NCBI RefSeq assembly: GCF_004123145.1
Contig: NZ_SDKC01000001.1
Coordinates: 1,073,501 to 1,137,500, forward strand
Length of the DNA: 64,000 bases
Reading direction: 5' to 3'
From: Blautia faecicola
Lineage (GTDB): Bacteria > Bacillota > Clostridia > Lachnospirales > Lachnospiraceae
Each line of letters opens with the position of its first letter. Position 1 is the first letter of the stretch. Made by a program: the position numbers and the translations under genes. The notes under the pieces were generated by a model. It did not search any database. It was given only the letters and a program-made list of their open reading frames with translations, and was not told the origin of the DNA. This document shows positions 1 to 9,384 of this stretch, in pieces.

Positions 1-828
1 GGATTTATTTTGCAGATTGCAACTGCTAAGCAGGGACCACAACATGGTGGGGAACAGACATCATTGGTGGCATCAACAGAGGGTGGAAAGATAAGTCCAT
101 CATCTACAAATGACTTAAAAACATGGTATGTGAATCAGGGAATTAACGGTGAAGGAAAAGTTGCTTCCTATATGCAGCCCACTTTTATTACCGGAGAAAA
201 TTCAAAACCTGGAGAATATATGGCAGGTGGGGAAACTCATTATGCATATATCAAGAGTGAGTATGTTCTTTACACAATTACCGAAACGGGTCTTGCTGAT
301 GTATATTTAGATGCGTCAGAAGGAAGTCCAGTTACCTTGACTACGAACGGAACACCAACAACGGATACCATTCCAAAATCTCTGCGTGTGGGTATTACTA
401 TTCAGAATATCAAGAAAAACGCAGATGGCACATACAGTGATGATGGAAACGAAGAATTGAAAGTAGTCTATGCACCATATGAAGAAACAGGCAAGGGCAA
501 TGATGCTGAAGGAGTCGATGGTTGGACGTATATTGGTACAGCCGATGATGGAAAGTTAAAGCCGCTTATGGTTACATACCCGTATATTTATGCGACTCAT
601 TATACAGATCAGCAAAATAGAAACTGGGTTGCGACAAAGAATGGTAATGATTATGATGCAACGAGTGATACACAGAAAATTGCTTCTTCCGTAGGATATG
701 ATGGCGTAAAGATGCGAGTATATATCTGGATGGAAGGTACGGATGCTGACTGCATTAATAATGCAGCCGCAGAAGATCCGGCAACTTATAACGTAAATGT
801 AAAACTGGCAGGTATTTCTGCTGAATAA
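1..828 (+). CDS. TasA/camelysin-like secreted matrix protein, C-terminal part (5' end outside window)
   Basis: The reading frame is open to the left edge of the window and ends at the TAA at 826-828, so about 275 C-terminal residues are visible. The TTG at position 10 is probably an internal codon and not a start. The visible part begins with a segment reading GFILQIATAKQ, which resembles the mature region just after the signal peptide in SipW-dependent TasA/camelysin-type proteins. The rest is a soluble, Thr/Tyr/Asp-rich beta-type sequence that ends VKMRVYIWMEGTDADC and a short tail. The same end pattern (HVYLYYEGGD) occurs in the frameshifted gene at 14494-15056, so the two are paralogues. 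Role inferred: secreted fibre or matrix protein of the adjoining exopolysaccharide locus. The signal peptide and any SipW peptidase gene would lie left of the window. Confidence 0.6.
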   Translation, partial: GFILQIATAKQGPQHGGEQTSLVASTEGGKISPSSTNDLKTWYVNQGINGEGKVASYMQPTFITGENSKPGEYMAGGETHYAYIKSEYVLYTITETGLADVYLDASEGSPVTLTTNGTPTTDTIPKSLRVGITIQNIKKNADGTYSDDGNEELKVVYAPYEETGKGNDAEGVDGWTYIGTADDGKLKPLMVTYPYIYATHYTDQQNRNWVATKNGNDYDATSDTQKIASSVGYDGVKMRVYIWMEGTDADCINNAAAEDPATYNVNVKLAGISAE

Positions 829-1015
829 GACAGCAAATATGAATTGAGAGGTCACGGCACAAGCCATGGCTTTTCTTTTACCCAAATATCCCCATATTGT
901 CTACTATCCCCAATCTCCTCCACGCATTTTCGGTACATCTGATGAATTGCTATTTCCACGACTTCTGGTATAGTCATGTAACTGAAAAGAGAACTTCAGA
1001 AGGGAGAAATGCAAT

Positions 1016-1173
1016 ATGCGAAAAAAGCAGGATATCATGTGGGAACAAAGTACATTATGGGAATCGGTGGAGAAATGAGTGACTAAGTATCTGAAAAAGA
1101 ATCACTCAGAATATCGTGAACTCCAGGTGAAAGCAATGAGAATTGTGGACGAAAATCCAGCACTGCGGATACT
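1016..1173 (+). pseudogene. Decayed small ORF with in-frame stop
   Basis: A frame starts at the ATG at 1016 behind a GGGAGAA ribosome site and reads about 20 codons to a TGA. It continues in the same frame with charged, helical sequence that includes KKNHSEYRELQVKAMRIVDE. The helical part looks like real protein, so I read it as a small gene broken by a nonsense change. The family was not recognised with certainty. The frame runs into the minus-strand recombinase-like remnant at about 1174, which suggests a junction from an old rearrangement. Confidence 0.3.
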
Positions 1174-1296
1174 GATATCTTCCTGCGGAAGAGCCGGAAT
1201 CACATCAAGTTCATCAGGGGTGATTCCTTTATAACGTTACCTTATCTTACTTTTTTGATCGGCGATTGAGCCGACTTTCTGCTCATTTTCGTTCAT
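1174..1296 (-). pseudogene. Remnant of the N-terminus of a serine site-specific recombinase
   Basis: On the minus strand an ATG at 1296 preceded by GGGTGG opens MNENEQKVGSIADQKSKIR, then a TAA at 1237-1239, and the same frame continues RYKGITPDELDVIPALPQED. From memory, this resembles the leader of Clostridial large serine recombinases, where a DELDVIPA(L/I)PQ stretch precedes the catalytic YARVS motif. The catalytic part is absent: sequence similarity ends near 1174. This would be a mobile-element scar next to the Pel locus. The match is by recollection and not by alignment, so confidence is moderate to low. Confidence 0.35.
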
Positions 1297-1362
1297 GACT
1301 TACCACCCTTTATTACTGTGTTGGATTTTTATTCTAAAAATAAACTCAAAAATGAGAATCTA

Positions 1363-1371
1363 TGGTATAAT
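1363..1371 (+). promoter_or_regulatory. Extended -10 promoter before the diguanylate cyclase
   Basis: TGG-TATAAT forms an extended -10 (TGN plus a perfect TATAAT at 1366-1371), about 75 bases ahead of the cyclase start. The -35 is weak (AACTCA-like, 18-base spacer). It is the best promoter candidate for the cyclase and, because no terminator follows the cyclase, for the whole Pel-type operon. Confidence 0.5.
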
Positions 1372-1447
1372 CAGAAATAATCCAGCAGTTATGCTGACGC
1401 GATTATATCTGCCGGAATGGCAAAAAATATTATAAGAGAGAATGATT

Positions 1448-3034
1448 ATGAAAAAGATACATACTGCAGTTACTCTTATAATTATCTTCTTTATGGTAGC
1501 TGCATTATACATTTGCGGGAGATATGAGAATGTTCCAGACAGAATTTTTACAGGAAAAGTAAGTGCTCCGGAAGGTGAGTGGACGATTGATGCTTCCGAC
1601 GGTGTTACGAAGGCGGAGGTCACTTTCAGTCTCTCAGATAGAGGAGAGCACGAGGAATGGGTGCTGCTTCTCAGATCCCATTGGAAAAATTATTATGTGC
1701 GTGTGGGCGATGAGACGATCTATCACAGGAACGGAAAAAGAGATGGATCGGTGCATTTGTTTGATATTCCATCAGGAAACAGTCTGACGATCAGCTTTAT
1801 CGGTGGGACGAAAGATAATCTGAAAGGCATTGAGAGGTCGGGGATATTGATAGGAGACAAAACCAGTATGTACAGACAGATCATAAAGGATAACCTTTAT
1901 GCGGTGCTTATCGGTGTACTGTCACTTGTTCTTGGTGTGATGTGTATTGTCGCCTGTCTTTATATGAAAGCGGGAAAAACGGAGAAGATCTACCGTGCAC
2001 TGCGGAATCTGGGAATCTGTATTTTGACCGAAGGAATCTGGGTGGTGACAGACTCGCAGATTTTGCTGTTAGTCACTCAGCACACCAGTATTATTGAGCA
2101 GATATCATTCTTGTCCTTTTTCACATTGCCGTTCCCTCTTCTGGAATTTATCAAAGAGATCATGCCGGGCAAACACGGGATGCTGTCCGTGATGCGTAAG
2201 CTGTTTGTTTTTAACTTAGTCCTTTATCTGTTAAATTATATCAGCGGATGTGATATGATGATCATAATACTTATCTGTGAACATCTGTTTATGACAGTAA
2301 CACTTCTGCGCGTGATCTGGAATGGGGTCAATGAGAACAAAAAGCATAAAAATCTTAAATTGCAAAGAGTTATTAATGGATGTGTAGCATATTGCGTTTT
2401 CAGCATTATAGCACTCGTTTTATTTTATTATGGAAATGTAGTGAGCTATTCCTATATCTATTCGGTCGGTATTGCGATATTTATCGCATTTTTGATCAAT
2501 GCAGCCTGTATCGTAATGTATGAGCAGGTTCAGGAGCATGCCAATGTCGAGATCTATGCAAGAATGGCCTATATGGATACGATGACCGGTCTTGGAAACA
2601 GAACGGCATTTCTGGAGGAGAACAAGAGTAATGCTGTTTTCCCGGGAATGATTTCCTACATAATGATGGATGCCAACAATCTGAAGAAGATAAATGACAG
2701 TCTGGGACATAATAAAGGTGATGAGCTTATTATCACGATCGCAAAGTGTATGAGAGCTGCCGTTGGACAGAACGGTCAGTGTTACAGAATCGGCGGTGAT
2801 GAGTTCGTGATTATCCTGAAAAACAAGACAGCCGAAGAAACAGAAGAGATCATAAGGCAAGTCAGAGCGGAGATTGAATTTGTCGATGAACAAAGTGACA
2901 TTCCTATCTCTGTTGCAATGGGATACGCCTGGACAGATGCAGAGGAAAAGAATCTGCCGGAGCTGATCCATTGTGCTGACGAGAAGATGTATAAAGACAA
3001 AAAGAGGATAAAAGAAAATACACCTTCTGCATAA
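1448..3034 (+). CDS. Membrane diguanylate cyclase (7TM-type sensor + GGDEF)
   Basis: This protein should make cyclic di-GMP from two GTP. An N-terminal membrane anchor is followed by an outside domain of about 130 residues with a beta-rich look. Several membrane spans follow (residues about 150-365, resembling 7TM-DISM sensors), then a linker helix and a GGDEF domain. The domain shows DTMTGLGNR at its start, DANNLKKIND, and an intact RIGGDEF at about residues 447-453. The allosteric I-site (RxxD five residues before GGDEF) is replaced by GQNG, so product feedback is probably lost. The ATG at 1448 is preferred over 1442 because of GAGAG seven bases upstream. It ends 52 bases before the PelD-like gene with no terminator, so it is very likely the dedicated cyclase for the Pel operon. 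Confidence 0.88.
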   Translation: MKKIHTAVTLIIIFFMVAALYICGRYENVPDRIFTGKVSAPEGEWTIDASDGVTKAEVTFSLSDRGEHEEWVLLLRSHWKNYYVRVGDETIYHRNGKRDGSVHLFDIPSGNSLTISFIGGTKDNLKGIERSGILIGDKTSMYRQIIKDNLYAVLIGVLSLVLGVMCIVACLYMKAGKTEKIYRALRNLGICILTEGIWVVTDSQILLLVTQHTSIIEQISFLSFFTLPFPLLEFIKEIMPGKHGMLSVMRKLFVFNLVLYLLNYISGCDMMIIILICEHLFMTVTLLRVIWNGVNENKKHKNLKLQRVINGCVAYCVFSIIALVLFYYGNVVSYSYIYSVGIAIFIAFLINAACIVMYEQVQEHANVEIYARMAYMDTMTGLGNRTAFLEENKSNAVFPGMISYIMMDANNLKKINDSLGHNKGDELIITIAKCMRAAVGQNGQCYRIGGDEFVIILKNKTAEETEEIIRQVRAEIEFVDEQSDIPISVAMGYAWTDAEEKNLPELIHCADEKMYKDKKRIKENTPSA

Positions 3035-3086
3035 ATGATAGTTTGGAAATGATAGAAATGCGCAATATATGATTACGAGGTGACGT

Positions 3087-5198
3087 ATGAAATTACTGGT
3101 GACCGGAAATATCGGATATATTACAACAGAATTTATCGAGGAGGCTTTCCCTGAGTGTCAGATCCTTCTTCTTGGAGAGACTGAACAAAAGTCAAATCGT
3201 AATAAGAGCTTATCGGTATACCCGATGCCGAAGACGGAGGAAGAATTCAAAGACATTTTCAAGACGTATGAATTTGAGGGAGTGATTTATTTTTCTAATT
3301 ATCTTACATTTCATGGGACGATGGAGGGTGAGATTGAGACTTTACGCAAGCTATTACATTACTATAAGGGAAATCTGAATTCCAGGCTTCTGTATATTAC
3401 AGGACCGGATAGTTTATATGAAGATACAACAGGAAAGACGCTGATGGTCCGCTCGGCAGAAGAGTTCTGCAGGCAATACGGCGAGCTGCATCAGATCGCT
3501 GTCAAGATTCTGCGTGTGCCGTATCTTTATTCCGGTACTTATGAGGAGGATTATTTTTTCAAGCTGTTCTCAACTGTGATCAATAAGAAGCAGATTACAT
3601 TTGAAGAAGCACCGGCACAGGAGATGCATTTTCTTGCTTTAAGTGATCTTGGGGAGTTATTATACAAGATTTTTGATAACTGGGGAGAGGGGAGCGCCTG
3701 TCTTCAGGTTCCGCAGGTATTTCATTTTACTTTTCAACAGTTCGGGGAGAGACTGGCACAGATGTTTCCGGCTGCAAACATTACCTATTTGTCAGATGTG
3801 CTGATCCGGGATGGGATATCTGATGACCACGTTCTGAGAAATGAATACGGCTGGTTTCCGAAGATTTCTCTTTTGGAGGATCTCACAGAAATTTATGAGG
3901 ATTATTGTGAGAAAACGAACCATAAGACACGGAAGATCGATGTAGTAAAAACTTTTTTGAAAGTACATGATAAAATCGTGAAAATCGCGGAATTGCTGCT
4001 CACATTTTTTGTTTTTGAAGCACTGAACCGGGTGGCGGGAAATCAGGTGCAGTTTCAGATGATCGATCTGAGGCTTGTTTACATCGTGCTGTTCAGCAGT
4101 CTGTACGGCATTAATTACGGGCTTGCTGCAGCGGGGCTGGAAACACTTTCCTTGCTGGCAGCATATACGAAAACCGGGATCGGCTGGACGACACTTTTCT
4201 ACGAACCTTCGAACTGGATTCCGTTTATCTTCTATTTTGCAGTCGGCGCGATCTGTGGTTACATCCGACTGAAAAACAGAGATAATATTCAATTCATGAA
4301 AGAGGAGAATAAACTGATCCTGGATAAATTTCTGTTTATGAGAGAAATGTATCAGGAGACGCTTTCTGATAAACGGCAGTACAAGAAGCAGATTCTGGGA
4401 AGCCGTGACAGCTTTGGTAAGATTTTTGATATTACGAAAAAACTGGATATCATTCTTCCGCAGGAGCTTTTTATTGAAACTCTGCATGTGATGGAATCAG
4501 TTCTTGAGAATCATACATTTGCGATTTATTCAGTTGGAAAGAATCAGAGCTATGGACGTCTTGAGATCGCATCCCAGGGAATGACAGATGTGTTGAAAAA
4601 ATCCATTTGTCTGGATGATTATCTGGAAGCGAAAGAGACGATTGTGTCCGGAAAGGTGTGGGTAAACCGGAATTTCCTGGACGGCTATCCGATGTATATG
4701 AACGGGATTCACAAGGATGGAGAGCTCGTGATGCTGATTTTCATTCAGAAAGTGGGAAATGAACAGCTTTCCCTCTATTATCTGAATCTGTTCCAGATTC
4801 TCTGCGGTCTGGTAGAAACAGCACTTTTGCGCGCACTGGAATATCAGGAGGCAATCAAGAACAGGCAGTACGTGCAGGGTACACGTATATTGAAGCAGGA
4901 GTATTTTGAAGAACGGCTGTATTCCTTCCATTCTATGAGGGAGGAGAATCGGGCATCCTATGTGCTTTTGAAGCTGGAGTATCCGAAGATGACACTGGAA
5001 GAGGCAGACACAGCGCTACAGGCTTCGGTTCGTGAAAATGATGTCAGGGGGATTTCTGAAAAAGGAGAGCTCTTCCTCATTCTTTCACAGACGGACAGAA
5101 GTTCCTTGCCGATCATTCTTGCAAGACTGGAAAATGACGGCTTCGTCTGTCATGAGATCGATACCGTGGAGAATGCAAATACAGGAGAAAAATTATGA
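3087..5198 (+). CDS. pelD: PelD-like c-di-GMP receptor with N-terminal SDR/epimerase-like domain
   Basis: The protein has 703 residues, much longer than the roughly 450 of Pseudomonas PelD. Residues about 1-270 resemble an extended SDR/NAD-epimerase fold: it starts MKLLVTGNIGYITTEFI and has a YITGPDSLYED segment. The dinucleotide glycine motif is GNIGYI, which departs from the classical GxxGxxG. Four or so hydrophobic segments follow (about 290-400), then a coiled linker, a GAF-type domain (about 450-600) and a degenerate GGDEF-type end. That end lacks GGDEF but keeps an RxxD (R649-E-N-D652), which is the I-site used by PelD to bind c-di-GMP. It is followed by pelE with a 4-base overlap. The gene order identifies it as the Pel post-translational switch. 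The role of the SDR part is unknown. Confidence 0.8.
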   Translation: MKLLVTGNIGYITTEFIEEAFPECQILLLGETEQKSNRNKSLSVYPMPKTEEEFKDIFKTYEFEGVIYFSNYLTFHGTMEGEIETLRKLLHYYKGNLNSRLLYITGPDSLYEDTTGKTLMVRSAEEFCRQYGELHQIAVKILRVPYLYSGTYEEDYFFKLFSTVINKKQITFEEAPAQEMHFLALSDLGELLYKIFDNWGEGSACLQVPQVFHFTFQQFGERLAQMFPAANITYLSDVLIRDGISDDHVLRNEYGWFPKISLLEDLTEIYEDYCEKTNHKTRKIDVVKTFLKVHDKIVKIAELLLTFFVFEALNRVAGNQVQFQMIDLRLVYIVLFSSLYGINYGLAAAGLETLSLLAAYTKTGIGWTTLFYEPSNWIPFIFYFAVGAICGYIRLKNRDNIQFMKEENKLILDKFLFMREMYQETLSDKRQYKKQILGSRDSFGKIFDITKKLDIILPQELFIETLHVMESVLENHTFAIYSVGKNQSYGRLEIASQGMTDVLKKSICLDDYLEAKETIVSGKVWVNRNFLDGYPMYMNGIHKDGELVMLIFIQKVGNEQLSLYYLNLFQILCGLVETALLRALEYQEAIKNRQYVQGTRILKQEYFEERLYSFHSMREENRASYVLLKLEYPKMTLEEADTALQASVRENDVRGISEKGELFLILSQTDRSSLPIILARLENDGFVCHEIDTVENANTGEKL

Positions 5199-6088
5199 TT
5201 CAGACAGTGCTTGGAGTATTCCTGATCCTGTTACATATTGTCTGCTGTGTGCTGGTCTGGCTGGGGATAAAGGCACATCTGCTGAAGGTGAAAAAATGTC
5301 TGATGGCACTTGTGATCTTCGTTCCTTTCTGGGGAATAGTGTGCGTGCTGCTTTTGCATTTGCAAATGCTGACCAGAAGAGACAATAGGATAGAACCGGG
5401 AGTGGAAAAGCTTCGTATAAATGAAGAGATTTATAAAAATATTTTTCAGGCAGTTTCGGATACGGACAAAAAGATCGTTCCGTTAGAGGAAGCACTTTTG
5501 ATTAACGAACCGAGAGTGCGCCGTGAACTGATCATGGATGTGTTAAATGATGATCCGGAAGAATATATGGATCTTCTGAAACAGGCCCGCATGAATGAAG
5601 ATGTAGAGGTTGTCCATTATGCGATCACAGCCATGGTTGAACTTTCCAAGGAATATGATTTTCGTTTGCAGAAGATGGAGAAGCTGTATGCGGCATCACC
5701 GGACGATCCGGAGATTCTGGAGCAGTACTGTGATTTTATGGAAGAGTATCTGAATCAGGGGATTCTGGAAGCCCAGATGGAGAGAGAACAGAGGGAACGT
5801 TATATCCGTCTTTTAAGACAAAAGCTGAAGGTGAAAACGACGCTCTCCACATGTGTGCGTCTGTTCCAAAATCTGATGAAAACAGGAGATTATGTTCAGG
5901 CGGAAGAGATTCTAGGGCTGATGGATCAGAAATGGCATCGGAAAGAGGAGTTCTGGATTTTGAAGATCCGGTATCTGGCAGAACGAAAAAAGGGAGCGGA
6001 GTTGCAGCAGTGTTTAAGACAGATGAAAGAGGAGCAGATCTATCTGTCGTCTAAGAGTAAGGAGGTATTGGCTTTTTGGCTGGATTAA
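5195..6088 (+). CDS. pelE: PelE-like membrane TPR protein
   Basis: The start overlaps the pelD stop (ATGA arrangement). Two hydrophobic segments near the N-terminus (about 1-25 and 35-58) are followed by a soluble helical region with alternating helix pairs of TPR type, for example residues about 130-290. Length (297 aa) and position between pelD and the deacetylase match PelE of Gram-positive Pel clusters. PelE is thought to scaffold PelD and the PelF synthase at the membrane through its TPR part. No enzyme motif is visible. Assignment rests mainly on topology and gene order. Confidence 0.7.
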   Translation: MIQTVLGVFLILLHIVCCVLVWLGIKAHLLKVKKCLMALVIFVPFWGIVCVLLLHLQMLTRRDNRIEPGVEKLRINEEIYKNIFQAVSDTDKKIVPLEEALLINEPRVRRELIMDVLNDDPEEYMDLLKQARMNEDVEVVHYAITAMVELSKEYDFRLQKMEKLYAASPDDPEILEQYCDFMEEYLNQGILEAQMEREQRERYIRLLRQKLKVKTTLSTCVRLFQNLMKTGDYVQAEEILGLMDQKWHRKEEFWILKIRYLAERKKGAELQQCLRQMKEEQIYLSSKSKEVLAFWLD

Positions 6089-7920
6089 AATCATTGAAAA
6101 CATTTCCGTTTAAAAGTATGCTGGTGATCCTGGGTGTATTTCTGATGATCGCGGGCGTCCTTTTTGCTGAACGAAGTGGAATTCAATATACTGAAAAAAA
6201 CAGAAAAGTCGCATATCTCAGTCAGGAAGAAGTGGTTACGGAACAGATGGCTGCGAAATCACTGCCGAAGACTTGTCTGGTACTTCGTAACAGTGAAGAT
6301 GAGGCGAGTGTGGCTGCATGGGAGCAGTTTCAACAAATTTTTAAAGATATGAAGGTTGGAACAGATGTGGTAGACCTGCAGAGTGCATCATCTATTCCAG
6401 ATTATCATGCTTATGAAACGGTTGTTGTATTACTGAGTGATGTAAGTCCGTTGAAAGAGAATCTTATGGAACTGTGTGATTGGGTGTCAGAGGGTGGGAA
6501 TGTACTTTTTGCCCTGACACTTCAGAAAACAGCGTATTCATCAGTGATTGAGCAGAAGCTTGGAATCATTTCTTCCGGATATGCCAATACACTTGTAGAC
6601 AGTATTTATTTTGAACCGGAATTTATGCTTGGCGGGGGACAGGCTTATACGATCACAGATCCGTATGATGCTGCCTGGGCGGTCGAGTTGAGCGAAAAAG
6701 CACAGGTATATGCGAGAATCAGAGATGAAAAGGGAGCGCCGCTGATCTGGGAAAACCAATATGGAAAAGGGAAGTTTGTAGTAGACAACTTTGGACTGTA
6801 TGAGAAAGCGGTGCGTGGATTCTATGCGGCTTCCTACAGTCTCCTTACTGATGTGGGGGTTTATCCGGTGATCAATGGATCAGCATTTTATCTGGATGAC
6901 TTTCCATCACCGGTTCCGGAGGGAGATGCTACTTATGTGAAGCGGGACTATGGAATGAGCATTAGTAATTTCTATATGGATGTGTGGTGGCCGGATATGC
7001 AGGAGCTTGCATCCAATCACAACATTCGCTATACCGGTGTGATTATTGAAAATTATGAGGATGCGACGGATGGAACGATTAAGAAACAGAAGGATACCAG
7101 ACGTTTTCAGTATTTTGGAAATATGCTGCTTCATCAAGGTGGAGAACTCGGGTATCATGGATACAATCATCAGCCGTTGAGTCTTTCAAATGTGGATTAT
7201 GGTGACGTGCTTCCGTATGATACATGGAAAAATGAGGCGGCCATGAAAAAGGCTGTAAAAGAATTGATCCATTTTGGAGAGGATACATTTCCCAGTGTAT
7301 CAATGTCAGTCTATGTACCGCCGTCCAATGTATTGTCAGCAGAAGGAAGAGAGATGCTCGCGAAAGATTTCCCGGAGATCCGGACGATCGCCAGTAATTA
7401 TTTCACCGGTGAGTTTGCGTATGTGCAGGAATTTGAAGTTGCAAAGGATGGGATTGTAGAACAGCCGCGTATCATCTCCGGTGCAATTATCGATGATTAT
7501 ATGAAGATGGCGGCACTGTCGGAATTAAATATGCATTTTGTGAACAGTCATTTTATTCATCCGGATGATCTTCTGGACGAAGACCGCGGTGCAGCGCTTG
7601 GCTGGGAAAAGATGAAGAGCAACCTCGCTGAATATATGGACTGGCTGGTGGATTCGGCACCGTCCTTGAGACAACTCACCGGTTCAGAACTATCCGGTGC
7701 GATCCAGCGTTATGGAGCGGTTACATTTACAAAGACAGTGACAGAGCAGTCTATAGAATTGAAGCTTAAAAACTTCTATGATGAAGCATATTTTATGGTG
7801 AGGATCAATGAAGGAACACCAGGTGAAGTTTCGGGAGGAAAACTTACACATCTGACAGGAAATCTCTATCTGCTTCAGGCAAAGGAACCAACAGTAACTA
7901 TTGAGAAATTAGAAGATTGA
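6076..7920 (+). CDS. pelA: PelA-type DUF2194 polysaccharide deacetylase, membrane-anchored
   Basis: It starts at a TTG at 6076 with AAGGAGG ten bases upstream, overlapping the end of pelE by 13 bases. An N-terminal anchor (about residues 12-32) places the protein outside the cell membrane. A flavodoxin-like or glutamine-amidotransferase-like region follows, then a deacetylase-like region with YLDDFPSP (Asp pair at about 274-275) and HGYNH (His 361 and 365). That is the D-HxxxH metal-site pattern of PelA/CE4-type deacetylases. It fits the Gram-positive arrangement in which only the deacetylase half of PelA is kept. Predicted role: partial de-N-acetylation of the exported polymer, giving positive charge for retention. 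No hydrolase domain is visible. Confidence 0.8.
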   Translation: MAGLKSLKTFPFKSMLVILGVFLMIAGVLFAERSGIQYTEKNRKVAYLSQEEVVTEQMAAKSLPKTCLVLRNSEDEASVAAWEQFQQIFKDMKVGTDVVDLQSASSIPDYHAYETVVVLLSDVSPLKENLMELCDWVSEGGNVLFALTLQKTAYSSVIEQKLGIISSGYANTLVDSIYFEPEFMLGGGQAYTITDPYDAAWAVELSEKAQVYARIRDEKGAPLIWENQYGKGKFVVDNFGLYEKAVRGFYAASYSLLTDVGVYPVINGSAFYLDDFPSPVPEGDATYVKRDYGMSISNFYMDVWWPDMQELASNHNIRYTGVIIENYEDATDGTIKKQKDTRRFQYFGNMLLHQGGELGYHGYNHQPLSLSNVDYGDVLPYDTWKNEAAMKKAVKELIHFGEDTFPSVSMSVYVPPSNVLSAEGREMLAKDFPEIRTIASNYFTGEFAYVQEFEVAKDGIVEQPRIISGAIIDDYMKMAALSELNMHFVNSHFIHPDDLLDEDRGAALGWEKMKSNLAEYMDWLVDSAPSLRQLTGSELSGAIQRYGAVTFTKTVTEQSIELKLKNFYDEAYFMVRINEGTPGEVSGGKLTHLTGNLYLLQAKEPTVTIEKLED

Positions 7921-7959
7921 AATACAAAGCGGTAACACGCGACAGATAAGGAGTTAATT

Positions 7960-9384
7960 GTGAGAATCTGTCTCATATTGGAGGGGTGTTATCCCTACAT
8001 ATTTGGAGGTGTATCTACCTGGATGCACCAGTATATCAATGAAATGAAAGAACATGAGTTTGTTCTGTGGGTGATTGGAGCAAATGCGAAGGATAAAGGG
8101 AAATTTGTCTACGAGCTTCCGAAAAATGTTGTAGAAGTTCACGAGGTCTTTCTGGATGACGCCTTGCGGCTGAAGGATTCAGGAAAAATGCTTCATGCCT
8201 TTACAGAGGAAGAGACGAACAGCCTGAAAGAGCTGATGCTGTGTAGACGCCCGAATTGGGAAATCTTGTTTCGGCTCTATCATGACCAGAAGCTGAATCC
8301 TATGTCTTTTTTAAGAAGTGAGAAATTCCTGAATATATTGACGGAGTGCTGTATAAAAGATTATCCATATACTCCGTTTGCGGATGCATTTCACACAATG
8401 CGTTCTATGCTACTTCCGGTCCTTTATCTAATGGGAAGTGAAGTGCCCAAAGCAGATGTCTACCATGCAATCTGTACAGGATATGGCGGACTTCTTGCAT
8501 GCCTAGGCGGGTATGTTTATAAGAAGAAAGTGCTGCTGACAGAGCATGGAATATACACAAGAGAGCGTGAAGAAGAGATCATTCGTGCAAAATGGGTACA
8601 GCCGGCATTTAAAAAGCAGTGGATTTCTTTCTTCTATATGCTGTCGGATATTATTTATACGAGAGCGTTTCTAGTCTCAGCATTATTTACCAATGCCATG
8701 CATGCACAGATCCAGATGGGATGTGACAAGGAGAAATGTCGTGTCGTTGAGAACGGAATCAACTATGAAAGGCTTTCCCCTATTCCATTGAAAGAGGAAG
8801 ACGGATGGGTTGACATCGGTGCGATCGTGCGTCTGGCACCGATCAAGGATATCAAGACGATGATCTATGCGTTTTATGAGCTTTGCACGACAAGAGAACA
8901 TGTGCGTCTCCACATTATGGGAGGCGTCGATGATGAGGAGTATGCGCAGGAGTGTTATGCGCTGGTCGATCAGCTTCATCTGGAAAATGTGATCTTTACA
9001 GGACGAGTGGATATCATCTCTTATATGGAGAAGCTGGATTTTACAATTTTGACGAGTATATCGGAAGGACAGCCGCTGTCTGTTTTAGAATCATTTGCTG
9101 CAAGGCGGCCTTGTGTGACTACAGATGTAGGATGCTGCAGGGAGCTTCTGAATGGTAATGAGGAGGATCGATACGGAACAGCAGGATATTGTGTTCCACC
9201 GATGTATCGAGAGGGGCTCGCGCAGGCAATGGATCAGATGTGCGCTTCCAGAGCTCGGAGACTCCGCATGGGGGAGAATGCACAGAAACGAGTGAAAGCA
9301 TATTATCGAAAAGAAGAAATGATTGAAAAGTACCGGAAGATGTATCAGGAGGTGGAAGAGGCAGATGGCCGGAATCGGATTTGA
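7960..9384 (+). CDS. pelF: PelF glycosyltransferase (GT4)
   Basis: The GTG start at 7960 follows ATAAGGAG. The opening MRICLILEGCYPYIFGGVST is the PelF signature, with the glycine-rich acceptor loop of GT4 enzymes. The C-terminal half carries SEGQPLSVLE, the EX7E nucleotide-sugar motif, in the usual place (about residue 370). No signal or membrane span is present, so the enzyme is cytosolic, as expected for a synthase that feeds the PelG transporter. Length of 474 aa is typical. PelF polymerises UDP-N-acetylhexosamine (GalNAc-rich in characterised systems); the substrate here is inferred. Confidence 0.9.
   Translation: MRICLILEGCYPYIFGGVSTWMHQYINEMKEHEFVLWVIGANAKDKGKFVYELPKNVVEVHEVFLDDALRLKDSGKMLHAFTEEETNSLKELMLCRRPNWEILFRLYHDQKLNPMSFLRSEKFLNILTECCIKDYPYTPFADAFHTMRSMLLPVLYLMGSEVPKADVYHAICTGYGGLLACLGGYVYKKKVLLTEHGIYTREREEEIIRAKWVQPAFKKQWISFFYMLSDIIYTRAFLVSALFTNAMHAQIQMGCDKEKCRVVENGINYERLSPIPLKEEDGWVDIGAIVRLAPIKDIKTMIYAFYELCTTREHVRLHIMGGVDDEEYAQECYALVDQLHLENVIFTGRVDIISYMEKLDFTILTSISEGQPLSVLESFAARRPCVTTDVGCCRELLNGNEEDRYGTAGYCVPPMYREGLAQAMDQMCASRARRLRMGENAQKRVKAYYRKEEMIEKYRKMYQEVEEADGRNRI

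Noticed and set aside
897-1082. 61-codon plus-strand frame
   Set aside because: No ribosome site at its start and no protein-like composition; the neighbouring frame from 1016 is the more protein-like one.
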